Shown: one piece after another, positions 21,366 to 31,878 of the stretch | How positions within the stretch are numbered: position 1 is the first letter of the stretch | Layout: the number at the start of each line of letters is the position of its first letter | NCBI RefSeq assembly: GCF_002099425.1 | Contig: NW_018344252.1 | Coordinates: forward strand, 930,001-994,000 | Length of the DNA: 64,000 nt | DNA from: Phascolarctos cinereus | Taxonomy: Eukaryota; Chordata; Mammalia; Diprotodontia; Phascolarctidae | Direction: 5' to 3' | Program-made: the position numbers and the translations under genes | Notes under the pieces: generated by a model | The model's input: only the letters and a program-made list of their open reading frames with translations | Database searches by the model: none | Told to the model about the DNA's origin: nothing

Positions 21366-22214
21366 ACAGCCTTCCCCTTCTCATTTCCTGAGCTCCCCTG
21401 GCCTTACGGCTCCTGACCCGTCCTCGTTGACCTGTCACAGATTGGCCCCAGCCTCGTGTTTCCCGCCCCTCCTCCTCTGCCCGTCTCCAAACAATTGGCA
21501 TCAATCTGTGAGTTTTGTGCTTCCTGATGGGTCTTTTCAGAGAACTCTCCCTTTTCCTTCTCATCCGATGTTTCCTTGTGTCCTTTGAATTTTATTCTGG
21601 AGAATTTCCCATCATTCCTAGCCCGATGTCCCCATAGAGCTGACTTCCATGAAATTTTCCTTCCTTTCTCTAATCACTTTGAAATCTGCTGACGAAATTG
21701 AGGGCTTCAGGGAGACTGGGCACGGATAAAGGCTTCTGAGCTGCACCAAGGGGGTGGATGTGTGTTTAACCAATGCCCTCCAGCTCTCCTCCAGGGAAAA
21801 CAGGTCCCAGAACCCTAGATCTTAGAATCTCTGGGAGAGGCTGCTTTGTACTTAGTAGGTGCTCAGTAAGTGGGCTGAGTGAATTCTGTGCAGTATGAGG
21901 TTATCCTGAAGGCACCTCAGAAAATACAGGGGGGCCCTTCAGCTCTGCCTAGTGAGACTTCTAGGGCCAGGCTAGAAGGCAAGGAAGAAGAGGAGGAAAG
22001 ACAGCCGAGGGACCTTGCCCGGCACTCCCAGGTGTCCCAGACTGCTCCCTGCTGCCTCAGCAGTTCTATCTGACCCTACCGCTCTCACTGGGCCTCTGTC
22101 TGACTGTCTGTCTGAAACCATGCTCTCTGAGGAATCCCCATGTTGGGCATCCAGGGGACAATGGGGAGGTGGGAGGTGGTGGGCTGGCTGGCCGGCCCAG
22201 GAACCACTTGCAGG
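21366..22214. other. Unrecognised sequence
   Basis: C/T-rich from about 21370 to 21680. No feature is supported beyond short accidental frames. Confidence 0.4.
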
Positions 22215-22325
22215 CATTGGCCAATCAATCAGCAAATTATTAAGCACCTACTATGTGCCATGAGCTGGGCCTATGCTTAGGACATAAATACAAGAAATGA
22301 AACTGTCCTGACTTGCAGGGGGCTT
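22215..22325 (+). repeat. MAR1-like CORE-SINE tail
   Basis: CAAATTATTAAGCACCTACT and ATGTGCCATGAGCTGGGCCT are followed by an AAACTGTCCTGACTTGCAGG block. Related sequence resumes near 22600 (AAGTAAGTGCATCATATACA), beyond the unnamed repeat. Confidence 0.7.
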
Positions 22326-22329
22326 GGGG

Positions 22330-22570
22330 TGCGGCACCCCACCATCTGGAAAACCCACGTACAAGGTTTTGGCTTTCCAGAGAAGAAGTCTGGATTATTG
22401 TGCTATTGAGAGGTAAAATATATTGACATTAGACAATACTGTGCACATGTTTTGTGCATTTTGGAGTTTCTAAACTTTCTCTGTGTTATCTGCTGGCCTT
22501 CATGTGTTGTCTGCAGCTTTCCCAAAAATGCCCATTTAATTTCTTATGCCGACCCGCAATGGAGAAGGGA
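22330..22570. repeat. Unnamed dispersed repeat, copy 2
   Basis: This copy has GAGAAGAAGTCTGGATTATT, AGGTAAAATATATTGACATT, TGCTGGCCTTCATGTGTTGT and CCCATTTAATTTCTTATGCC, all shared with 15832-16097. It appears to lie inside a MAR1-like SINE. Confidence 0.75.
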
Positions 22571-22699
22571 TGATGTGCCCTGGTGGGGTGTCCATGAGGA
22601 CGTGTATAAGTAAGTGCATCATATACAGTAAGTGACTATATACCAGTATAGGTACAAGCTAGTTAGCTACTGAGCACTTTGGGAGAGCGGGCACTCTCA

Positions 22700-22895
22700 G
22701 TTGGGGAGTCCAATTGTATGGAGCACTGGGCTTGGAGTCAGTTCAAATCCTGCCTGAGACACTTGACTAGCTTGTGACACTGGGCAAGTCACTTAGCCAA
22801 TGTTTGCTTTAATTTCCTCAATTGTAAAATGGAGATAATAACAGCACCCACATACAGGGTTGATGTAAGAATAAAATGAGATGATGTTTGTAACC
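22700..22895 (+). repeat. MIR-like SINE, forward
   Basis: TTCAAATCCTGCCTGAGACA, GGGCAAGTCACTTAGCC and AATTGTAAAATGGAGATAAT appear in the usual order. Confidence 0.85.
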
Positions 22896-22897
22896 TT

Positions 22898-23130
22898 ACT
22901 TTTGTTCGTTCAGTCGTGTCTGACTCCTTGTGACCCGTCTGGGGTTTTCTTGGCAGAAATACTGGAGCGGTCTGCCACTTCCTTCTCCAACTCATTTGAC
23001 AGATGAAGAAACTGAGGCAAACAGGTTAAGTGACTTGCCCAGGGTCACACAGCTAGTAAGTGTCTGAGGCTGGATTTGAACTCGGGGAAAATGAGTCTTC
23101 CTGACTCCTGGCTTGGGGCTCTATGCACTG
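22898..23130 (-). mobile_element. Long tRNA-derived CORE-type SINE, antisense
   Basis: GTTCAGTCGTGTCTGACTCC, GGGGTTTTCTTGGCAGAAAT, CTTCCTTCTCCAACTCATTT, AGTGACTTGCCCAGGGTCAC and TGGATTTGAACTCGGG are arranged as the complement of 20880-21122. Confidence 0.92.
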
Positions 23131-23254
23131 TGGCACCCTGTGGCAGCCTCAGAAAGGCTAAGAACTGCAAAGGGTCCCAAGGCCAGAAAAGCCAATCTCA
23201 AAAGCCAGCACGTTTTCCATTACACCAAGCTGCCTCCATGAGGGATCTGCTGAC

Positions 23255-23370
23255 CCTGGTCCTCCAATGCATAGGTCCCTTTGCCCCTCTGAGCCTCAGT
23301 CTCCTCATCTGTGAAATGGGGATAGTCATGGCTTCCTCTTTCACAGGGCTGTCCTGTGCAGCCTTTGAAG
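23255..23370 (+). repeat. MIR, forward
   Basis: CCTCAGTCTCCTCATCTGTG and AAATGGGGATAGTCATGGC, then a shortened tail. Confidence 0.75.
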
Positions 23371-23877
23371 GTCCCATCAGTGTCAGTTGTTAGTAATCCT
23401 GTTCCTGGGAACGAGGGAGGGGCCCAGAGGCATGTGGATGGCAGCAGTGAGAAGGTGGTTGATGGATGGTGTGGGCCAGGTGCCACCCTGCAGCCTGGTG
23501 CTCCTGCGTGGAGGCAATTTCTCCCTTCTCCGGATCCTCGGTGTTTCTCTTGTTCTGAGAGTCCTGCCCATGTCACTGGCACTGGTGGGAGCCCAGCAGG
23601 GTCCTGAATGCGGGAGGGGCTCGGTAGACCATGGTTCCCACTGACCTGTGGCTCCCACGGGCAGGGCCTGTCCACAGATGGAGCTTGGGTGGTCCGGCTG
23701 TGGCTGCAGTGGGGTCTAGTGGGCCTCGGTCAGTTTTCCAGACCTTCATTTCATAGGCTGTCCCGTCCTGCTCCAGGGTGGACGAGGGAAGGCAGGGACA
23801 GGGAAAGGGAGGGGGAGCCAGGGTTTGGTGGACCTCTGCCTTTTGGAGACCAGAGATCTAAAAATAGCAGTGCCAGC
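23371..23877. other. Unrecognised sequence
   Basis: I see no supported gene or repeat. Open frames here are short and overlap on both strands. Confidence 0.4.
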
Positions 23878-23899
23878 TGTGTGTGTGTGTGTGTGTGTG

Positions 23900-23931
<32 letters not shown>
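23878..23931. repeat. (TG)n microsatellite
   Basis: TG dinucleotides with a single TT interruption. Alternating purine-pyrimidine, so able in principle to adopt Z-DNA. Confidence 0.97.
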
Positions 23932-23936
<5 letters not shown>

Positions 23937-25830
23937 CCCGCGCCCCGGGCAGGGGGCATGGGGACAAACTACTGTCCTGGGCCTGTGGCCACACTCTGCC
24001 AATTAGGGTGGGGGAGGAGGAGGGGGGTCACCTCCAAGGCTCTCCTGGCTGGGGGCACTGGGGGAGGGTCTGTCAGCCAGGACTGGGCTGGCTGAGAGGT
24101 TTCTAGGAAGCCCCAGGAGGCCCCGGAGCAGAAAGGGAAAGGCATTTCTTGTGTTTTCAAGCTGTCTGATGTCACAGAAGAGCATTGTTTGAAGGTGCCG
24201 GACAAATGGGTCCTTTGAGCACAGTCTCCCTTGGCCAGAGCTTTCTGGGAGGAGCCGAAGGAGGCATCCCGAGAGCCCTGGAGTCTGGGCCATGGGACGC
24301 AGAGACCTGACTCCGGCTGAGATCGCACTGGCGAAGAGGAGGCAGGGGCCTTGGCCAGCCCACCTGTGGATCATAGGGTCCCCTCGAGAGATGGTGGGGT
24401 GAGTGAAGCAAGGGTGGCCTTCCTGCCGACTGCTCACAGGTCCCCCGGAGTCTGGGCTGGGTGAGGAAGCAGGAGGTCAGCTTCCCCCAGGAGCCCCCAG
24501 GTGCCCACGTGCCAGCCTGGAAGGATTTTCAGGGCCGAGGCTTCTGGGGGAGGTCAGGGAGGGTGGGCGGCTCCCAGTCGGCAGCTCTCCCCGGCCGCGG
24601 CTGATTCCCAATCACACGACCTCTTATGCCCTGGAGTCTGCGGGCATGTCTTGGCGCCCTTGTATATGGCAGAAACAGGATGGCAGAGTCGGTCAAGGCA
24701 GTGCTGGTCTTGGAATCGAGTCCTGGCTTAGACACCTCAAAGCAGCCGGCCTCCATTTCCTCATCTCTAAAGGGAGGGGGTGGCTGCCTCATGGAGTCCC
24801 AGGTCCCTCCCGACTCTCTCCTCCCAGCTTCTCAAAGAAACCACGACTCTGGCTTTCCCTCCCATCATATAATTAATTGTCAAGCCTGGAGACAGCTTTC
24901 CCTCTGCCGTCCCCACCCTGGTTCAGGCCCAGGTTCTCTCTTCCCTGCCTGGTATCTCTACCCCAGCCTGTTCTCCCCTCCAGTGCCACCGTGACACTCC
25001 TGCCCTGAGTGACCAGGCTGCAGGATCCCTCCGGCCTGTCCACAAATGGTGTGGGTAGGCAGCAAGAGAGCTTAGGGAGTGCCTGCTGCATACACCCGGG
25101 ATACAAGGGCCAAGCAGAGGCAGCTCCCCCCCCGCCAATTATATTCTACTGGTGGTTGTTGGGGGGAGGGTGGTAGCCACATTTGCACAGGTCAGTATGT
25201 GCCAGATTGCTTGACACAAGCACGCTAACAACCTGAAATCAGGAAAGGCATCCTGTAGGAGGCAGCCCCCTGGATGCCCCAGCAAGGGAGTGAATTCCAG
25301 GCCCTGGCTCCGGGATCATGTGGGCTAAAATGTAGCAGGTACTGTCAGGGGGCCCCCCCAGTCCATGGCCCTGTCCCAAGCACTTGGGGCAGAGATACAA
25401 GGCTGACCCTGCCCTCAGAGAACTTAGCAGGGGAGAGAACAAGTGTGTGTGTGGGTATGTACAAGGCACATAGAAAGCCTAGACAGAGTGAGGGGAAGCC
25501 TCTGGCAGCAGAGGTGCCCGGGTCTGCATCTGAGGGGCTGGGGAACAAGGATTCACTTTGTCCTGGGTGTCCTCACAGGGCAGAACCAGGAGCAAGCGGA
25601 GAAGCTGCAAAGGGTTAGGTCTGCGGTCAAGAAGAACCTTCCCCATGCTGAGTCAGGGTCCGGCCAGTGGCCTGGGCTGCCTGTGGAGGGCGTGGGCCAC
25701 TTCCCCTTCCAGTCTGGACTAGCCCTTATCCAGTGCTAGAGTGGGAATTCCTTCAGGCAGGGGCTGGCCTGGGTGGCCACCCCAGCCCCTTCCCACTCTC
25801 GGGTGCTGTAATTTCATGTTTCTGGCACGT
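23932..25830. other. Mostly unrecognised sequence with one MIR piece
   Basis: A diverged forward MIR is at about 24690-24785 (TCCATTTCCTCATCTCTAAA). The rest is GC-rich with overlapping short frames on both strands, none with a motif. Confidence 0.4.
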
Positions 25831-25834
25831 GGGA

Positions 25835-26440
25835 AGGTCTCATGCAGGAGGTGATCCTTGAGGTCACGAGAGAGGGCATGCCAGGCATGAGGCACAGCCA
25901 ATGCAAAGTCATGGAGATGAGAGATGGAGCGTCTAGTGCATGAGGGGACCAGCAAGAAGGTCAGCATGGCTGGACCCTAGAGAAGGTGGATGGAACAAGG
26001 CCCACGTAGGTCAGAAAGGCAAGGAAGGGCCAGGTTGTGAAGGGTTTGAAGTGCCAACCAGAAAAGTTTCTATTTGTTGCTGGGGCCATTTTGCACTTTA
26101 TTGAGAGGGCAGAGTGGTGACATGGTCCCACCTGTGCTTAAGGAAAATCTTGGCAGCCTGCCTGGTGGGGAGACAGGCAGCCCAGTTGAGCAGAGGGCTC
26201 TAGGAGCGGTCCAGGGCAGGCTGACCAAGGGGGCTGGCCATGGGAGGGGACAAAAGAGGACAGACAGGAGAGAGGGTTCTAAGATGTGGCCATTGATGGG
26301 ACATGGGAGTAGAGTTTGACACTGCGGTGGTGAATCTGGGCCATTGGAAACATGGTGGTGCCCTCAACAGAACTAGGCCAGTCTGGAGAAGTTGGAGGTC
26401 CACTGCAGATAAACACAAGGTGGTCTGAGAGGGAGGGCAC
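25835..26440 (-). repeat. L2 LINE, antisense, copy A
   Basis: It begins with GGCATGAGGCACAGCCAATG and continues GGGCCAGGTTGTGAAGGGTT, then GAGTGGTGACATGGTCCCAC. These are the complement of an L2 3' region whose sense version lies at 44.9-45.1 kb. Confidence 0.78.
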
Positions 26441-27760
26441 CAGGACAAGTTTCCTGCTGAAGGTGGTGTTCGAGCTGCATCTTGGAGGATGAGAGAGGCC
26501 CTGAGGCAGAGGGGAGGGCAGGTGCACTCCAGCACATAGGATGGCAGGGCAAATGCACAGATGGGATGGGGGGGAAGGAGAGAAGATGTGTGGGGATCAC
26601 CGAGAGGGAAGCTGGAAGGGTAGGTTGGGGCCAGGTAGGGGAGTGACGTGGTCAGATCAGCTCTAAGTCGCAGCACCGGCAGCAGTGTGGAGGCCCACTG
26701 GAGGCAGGGAGATGCAGGGGGAGGCTGTGGCAGTGATGTAGGCTAGAGGTGATGAGGGCTGGGCTCAGTGGAGTGGATGGGTGGAGAGAAGGTGTCACCC
26801 CCAGAGAAGGTATGGAGGTAGAAATGGCAAGGGGCGGGAGCACGAGTGGACATGTGGGCTGAAGGAGAGTGGGGAGTTCAGACTGACCCTGGGTGGTCAG
26901 AAGAATGATGCTGCTGTGGCAGGATCAGGAAGTCCTGTTGGGAACACGTTGATTGGAGGTGATTCTGGAACCAGTGACCAGTAGGCCATGGATGATGGAG
27001 GAAGCTCAGGCCGGAGTCTGGGAGTCATCTGCATGGAGATGGTGGTTAAACCTTGAGAGCTGAAGATGCTGTCAAGAGACAGTGTAGAAGGAGAGGAGAG
27101 GGCCTAGGTCAGAGCCCTAGGGAACACCCATAGTTACCATTCAGGCTTGGGAGAGGAGCCCGAGAGGGAGCGCTCAGCCAGGGGGGGAGGAGAACCGGGA
27201 GGGAGGACGGTCCCACAAACCCAGAGTAGAGATGGTCTCTAGGAAGCAAAGCTGGGCGGCAGTATGGTGTCCAGCAGAGATGCAGAGAAAAGACTTGCCG
27301 GTCTGATGATGGAGAAGTCACGGGGGATTCAGCGAGTGGTGGGGGTCATAAGTCAGATTGCTGGGACCTGAGGAGTGGGAGGGAAGGACACTGTGAAAGT
27401 TAGGGCAGGCTTAACTTCTCAGAGAGAATTGGACTTGTTTGAAGGTTGGAGGGGAGGAGCCAATGTTAGGCAAAGGGTGAAGATTTGTAGGGGGAGAGAG
27501 GCAGAGAGAGATTGCAGGTCGTCTTGGGGACAGGAGAGGGAGGGAGGGGGCACATTTAGAACTCAAAATCTTTTAAAGGTGAATGTTGAAAACAGACAAA
27601 AGCCTGCCTTGCTGCAGTGAGGGCCTAGCTGAGGTGAGAGAAGGGGAGTGCAATGTGCACAGTCATCACCTGGGAGCCTGAATTCAGTGGCTCCCGAGTG
27701 GGAGGAGGCAGGTGCCAGAAGCAATCCGGGCTGAGCTTTGGAGAGGGAAGAGCAGCAATA
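26441..27760 (-). repeat. L2 LINE, antisense, copy B
   Basis: The same starting blocks recur (GTGTTCGAGCTGCATCTTGG, then GGGGAGTGACGTGGTCAGAT), so this is a second insertion or duplication. It runs further toward the 5' end: GGGAGTCATCTGCATGGAGA, then CAGAGCCCTAGGGAACACCC, then degraded reverse-transcriptase sequence. Confidence 0.75.
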
Positions 27761-29387
27761 GGTTAAGAGGGCAGAGGATGGCACAGAATTTAAATGGCTG
27801 ACTCTCCAGGGTTGAGATTGCAGCTGTTTAAGAAAAGGGCCAGAGGGTCTCCGTGGAATCCAAGCTCAAAGTGGGCTCAATGCGAGCCAGCTGTGTGGTG
27901 GGGCAGCCAATAAAGCCCATCTCAGCTTAGGCTGCATGAGGAGGAGAGGGCAGTGTCCTGGGCAGACCTCACCAGCAGGAGTGTGTCCAGCCCTGGGCAT
28001 CACAGTGTGAGGAGGACTAGAGAGTGTCCCCAGGAGGGCCTGGAGTCCTGGCCCAGTGAGGATTGGGTTAAAAGCTGGGAGAAGACTCAGGGGCCATGGT
28101 GGCTGGCTTCAGGTATTTGCAGGGTTGACCTGGGAGGGGAGGAGGGTTCTGCTTCTCAGGCTTTGTCCCCAAGGGCAGAATCCTGGGGAGGAGGCCCAGA
28201 GACTCCATCCCAGGAAGTACTTGCTGACCACAGGGCTTGTCCCAGAGTGGAGGGGGCTGTTTGGGAGGGGGGGGGCGAGATGTCCAGCAGAGGTTGGCAG
28301 CCTTGGGCAGGTATGGGGGGGGACTGGAAAGCCTCTGAGCCCCCTCCCAGCTCTGCCTTCCTCCAGCTGGGTGTCAGGATGGACGAGGTGCTGGGGCAGG
28401 GGACACAGGGGTTTGCAACCACAAGCCAGGCTCCATTTTCGGGGAGCTCCCGGTCTGAGGGGGCAGAAGAGTGCCTGGGGCACAGCAGGCAGGCCAGGCA
28501 TAGGAGAAGTTGAGGGAGCTTCGAGAAGCGCGCCAATCCCTGGTGGAAGTGGCATTTGAACAGGGCGGTGAAGGAAGGCCCATGGGCCTGGCGCCCCGGG
28601 CCTTCCAGCACATTTCTGTGTCCTCTTACTTTCTCAGGGACCTTCATGAGTGACCGTTCAGGGCACAGGGACAGAGGGCAGCTTCCTAGACTGGAGTAAC
28701 TCCACACTAACCTAGGCTGCCTTTTGGATGTCAGGAATAGAGATGTCTCGCTTCCTAAAAAATGGTTTTTCCTGATTCGGCTTCATGGGAAGCCGGGCGG
28801 TCAGCTGGGAGTATTCCAGTCTGCTGCTTAACCAGATAGCCCTGGTGTGGGCGGGTGGGGTGGTGTCGCCCTCATTCTTTAATAGATGCTGATTAGGATC
28901 CTCCACGGAAACGGATTACATAAATCTTGGTTATTTGACCAGAGATTCCTTTAAAGACTTTTTTCCTGCTTCCTCTTTTAAAATATTTCTCTGTTTTTAA
29001 CTTTGGTGATTTCCAGGAAATTAGCCCCTGGGTCAGTGTGGGGTTGGGCGTTTTTGTTTCTTGCAGTTTTTCCTTCTTCCACTTCCTTCTTTGTGGGTGT
29101 GTTTAGAATCCTCTGAGTGGATGAATTGGGAGGAAGTGATTTTGAAATTCAGAGTCTGGAAAACTCGTCTTGTTGACTTACCTGAGGAGGTGATTCCAAG
29201 CACCGTCCCCCCACTTCCCGGATCTGCTGTTTGATCTGAGGGCTTGTCACTGGATGTATGCGTGTATAGGGGGTGGGATGGGGGGGTGGCTTGGGGCTGA
29301 TTTCATCTTTGGACATGAATGGAGAGGCGCTCTGGAGCCTGGGTGGCACACACGGAGCTCCCCTTGTGTGGGCTGGTAGGGCAAGGG
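27761..29387. other. Unrecognised intronic sequence
   Basis: GC-rich to 28700, then less so. A tiny L2-like stretch (GTGGCATTTGAACAGGGCGG) lies near 28550. Frames on both strands of 28.0-28.7 kb overlap each other and show no motif. Confidence 0.4.
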
Positions 29388-29450
29388 CAGGGAACCAGCA
29401 TTTATTGAGCACCTACTAGATGGCGGACACTGCGCTCCACCAATAGGATC
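29388..29450 (+). repeat. CORE-SINE tail fragment
   Basis: CCAGCATTTATTGAGCACCT then a GGACACTGCGCT block; a fragment of the MAR1-like tail. Confidence 0.7.
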
Positions 29451-30049
29451 TCCCTGGCCTCGGTACTCACGTTCCTGCTGCCTGTGGTCCGGGAGGCCCC
29501 CATCTCTTCCTGGGGACGGGTCAGGGCGGAAGGAAGCTGGAGCTCCCCGGTGGAGTTGACTCAGCTGTGGTCGCCGGTCTAACCATCCTCTCTTCGCTCC
29601 CTGTGGTAATGCAGTGAGCCAGCAGGCTTCCCCCCCGGCAGGGTTCTAGTATGACCGATCTCAGTGAGGCACGCTTTGGTACCAGATAAAATTAGACACT
29701 GCTCTGTGACCTCTAAGGATCAAATATAAACCCCTCGGCTGGGTCGCCTGCGGGGAAGGCTCTGGAAGCCAATCAGAACGCCTCTGTGGAGTACCTACCG
29801 CATGCTGGCTGCTGCGGACAGACGAGCCGAGGATGAAAGGAGCAGTACTGCTCATTGGTTCGGGGCAGGGGTTTGAGTGCATGTGGGCGGGCTGGGGAAG
29901 TGATCCCTACCCGAGAGAAAGGGGTGCTCTGGCAGCTAGCTGTCTGTGCAGCAGGGGACTGCAGTGGCTGGGAGACCCATTTGGGGTCAGCCCAGGAGAG
30001 GAGAGGAGTGGCGGTGCTCGGCAGGTAGGGGCTGCCAGGTCTGAGGACG
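29451..30049. other. Unrecognised sequence
   Basis: No feature is supported. A possible degraded SINE tail lies near 29785-29815. Confidence 0.4.
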
Positions 30050-30430
30050 AGGGTCCCGGGGGGATTGGGGAAGGCAGCTGCCCGCGGCGGATGCCCTGAC
30101 GCTTGCCGCGCTGCGTCGCTCCGGGGTGCGTTGGGCTGCTCACTCGGACTACGGGCTGCATGCCTGCCCTCTCTGAGCCAGCCCAGACCTCAGCCTCTGT
30201 GGGAGGGGGCGGGGAGCGGCGTGTTCCTGGCTCCAGCCCTCTGGCCCCCTGACCGCCTGCCTGCGCAGCGGGCCAATGCTGGGCGAGGAGGAGGTCACCC
30301 ACTGAGGCTGCCCCCCAGGGAGCCCCTCTGTCCTGGGAGCACGGTGCCCCCCACTAGAGTTCCCCTCGTGCCGGCCCCACTTGGACTTGAACTTGGACCC
30401 CTGCGGGAGGCCCCCAAAGGGGTGAGTCTG
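30050..30430 (+). promoter_or_regulatory. CpG-rich patch ending in a consensus donor
   Basis: CpGs are locally dense (CCCGCGGCGGATGCC, then TGCCGCGCTGCGTCGCTCCG). About 300 bp downstream is a good 5' splice site (AAAGG|GGTGAGTCTG, near 30421). It sits about 11 kb upstream of the MTUS1 coding exon on the same strand. It might be an alternative promoter or noncoding first exon. There is no transcript evidence, and a decayed repeat with retained CpGs is possible. Confidence 0.3.
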
Positions 30431-30473
30431 TGAGCGAGCCAAGAAAGGAGGGAGTGCGTGTCTGCGGCTCCTC

Positions 30474-30664
30474 CTCTTCCTCTCCTCCTCCCCTTTCTCC
30501 CCTTCTTCCCTCCTTTCTTCCCTTCCCTTCTTCTTCATGGTCCTTGCCCTTCTTTGCTCCGCTCTCGTTTTCTTCCTCTTTTCTCATCTCCCCCCTCCCC
30601 TCTCCTCCGTTTCTCTCCTTTCTTCTTCTCTCTTTCTTCTCCCCTCCCTCCCTCCCTCTCTCCT
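30474..30664. repeat. Polypyrimidine tract (CT-rich), 190 bp
   Basis: Almost pure C and T on the plus strand. All six frames stay open here because pyrimidine- or purine-only strands cannot spell a stop codon. Confidence 0.93.
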
Positions 30665-30689
30665 GCTTCTAGTGAGGAGCAAATGTGCT

Positions 30690-30760
30690 GTTTGTGAATC
30701 TCGTAGCGCAGCGGCTGGCCCGTAGTAGGTGCTTAATAAATGTTTATTTCCTTCCCTTCT
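30690..30760 (+). repeat. L2-type 3' end
   Basis: GTAGTAGGTGCTTAATAAAT and the following GTTTATTTCC match the L2 terminus. Confidence 0.65.
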
Positions 30761-31004
30761 CTGCTCCTGAGTCCTGCTTGGCTCTAGGGACAGGGACACT
30801 GAGGCTCTGCCCCCTGACCTGAGCGGGGCCCAGAGAGAGGGAGAAGAGGGCGCTGTCCTTGCTCCTGGTAAGGTCCCGTCAGCTGAGGCTGGAGGACAGT
30901 AGGAGGGCTGAGCATCTCTGGCTGGCTAGTGTTGAGGAGGGGGAGCAGGCTGCTGCACATGGTCCCGGGACACAGAGAGGGAGCATTCTAAGCCTTAGGG
31001 AGGT

Positions 31005-31165
31005 GCCATGGCCCGGTGCAGAGGAGAGGACCTGGGTTCAAATGCCGCCAAATGCCTGGGTGACCTTGGGCAAGTCCCTGAGACTCATTTTCCTCAGCTG
31101 TTAAAGTGAGGAGATGGGATTTAGGGGACGCTGGGTCCCTTCCACCTCTGCCTCTCTGATCCTTG
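31005..31165 (+). repeat. MIR, forward
   Basis: GACCTGGGTTCAAATGCCGC, ACCTTGGGCAAGTCCCTGAG and a TTTTCCTCAGCTGTTAAAGT block in order. Confidence 0.8.
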
Positions 31166-31532
31166 GGAATGCAGGTGCCAGGGGTCACCGCTGGGCCAGG
31201 GGCGGGGGCTGGGAGCAGGCCAGGAGGGAGCCGGCTGGCTTCCTCACTGCCCTGCTGTAAACCCCTCAGGACCTCAGGAAATAGATCGTGGGTCTGGCCT
31301 GTCCTCTCCTTCAAAGGGAACAAAGTGTTTCATGGCTGCAAAAAGCGAAGCTTCAAAGTCTCTTCTAGGAAGAGCATTGGGGGAGGGGTGGGGTGGGGGT
31401 GGGGGCAGTGGTCTAAGTTTGGAGTGTGTGTGTGTGGGGAGCAGGCACCTTGGGAAGGAAGGCCCATTTTCCAAAGAGCCCTGAGGGGTCAGACTCCCGG
31501 GTCTCTGGGGTTTCATTTCCCTGCTAGGTGAG

Positions 31533-31660
31533 CGTCCTTGGAGCTGGGAAGGACCTCACAGGCCACGTTGGCCAGCACCCTTACCTTATACTGAAGGACA
31601 CTGAGGAAGCCCAGAGGGGGCAGGCCCTTGGCCAAGGTGACACAGCTGCTAGTAAGCAGG
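31533..31660 (-). repeat. MIR3-like fragment, antisense
   Basis: TTGGAGCTGGGAAGGACCTC, then an ACACTGAGGAAGCCCAGAG core, then CAAGGTGACACAGCTGCTA. Confidence 0.75.
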
Positions 31661-31878
31661 GGAGGCAGGGCTTTTATGCGGCTCTGTGGGGGCCCACTGC
31701 TATCTCTTTTCTGATCTGCCAGCCTTTCAAGAGGCTGGGACCAGCTAGTTTGTATAAAGCTGGTGTCCTTGCCCTAGTCAGCTGCCTGTGTTTCCAGTGG
31801 GCAGGGGAGGAGAACCTGGTGGGTGGAAGCTCTTCAGGATGCTTTCTGAGGGTGTCCCCAGAGGGTTACCTGAGCAGT

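Noticed and set aside
27953-28707. Overlapping frames of 150-190 codons on both strands
   Set aside because: Open on both strands at once, typical of GC-rich noncoding DNA; no motif.
30430-30697. Hydrophobic Ser/Pro/Leu/Phe frames resembling membrane proteins
   Set aside because: Translation of the 190-bp CT-rich tract, not a protein.
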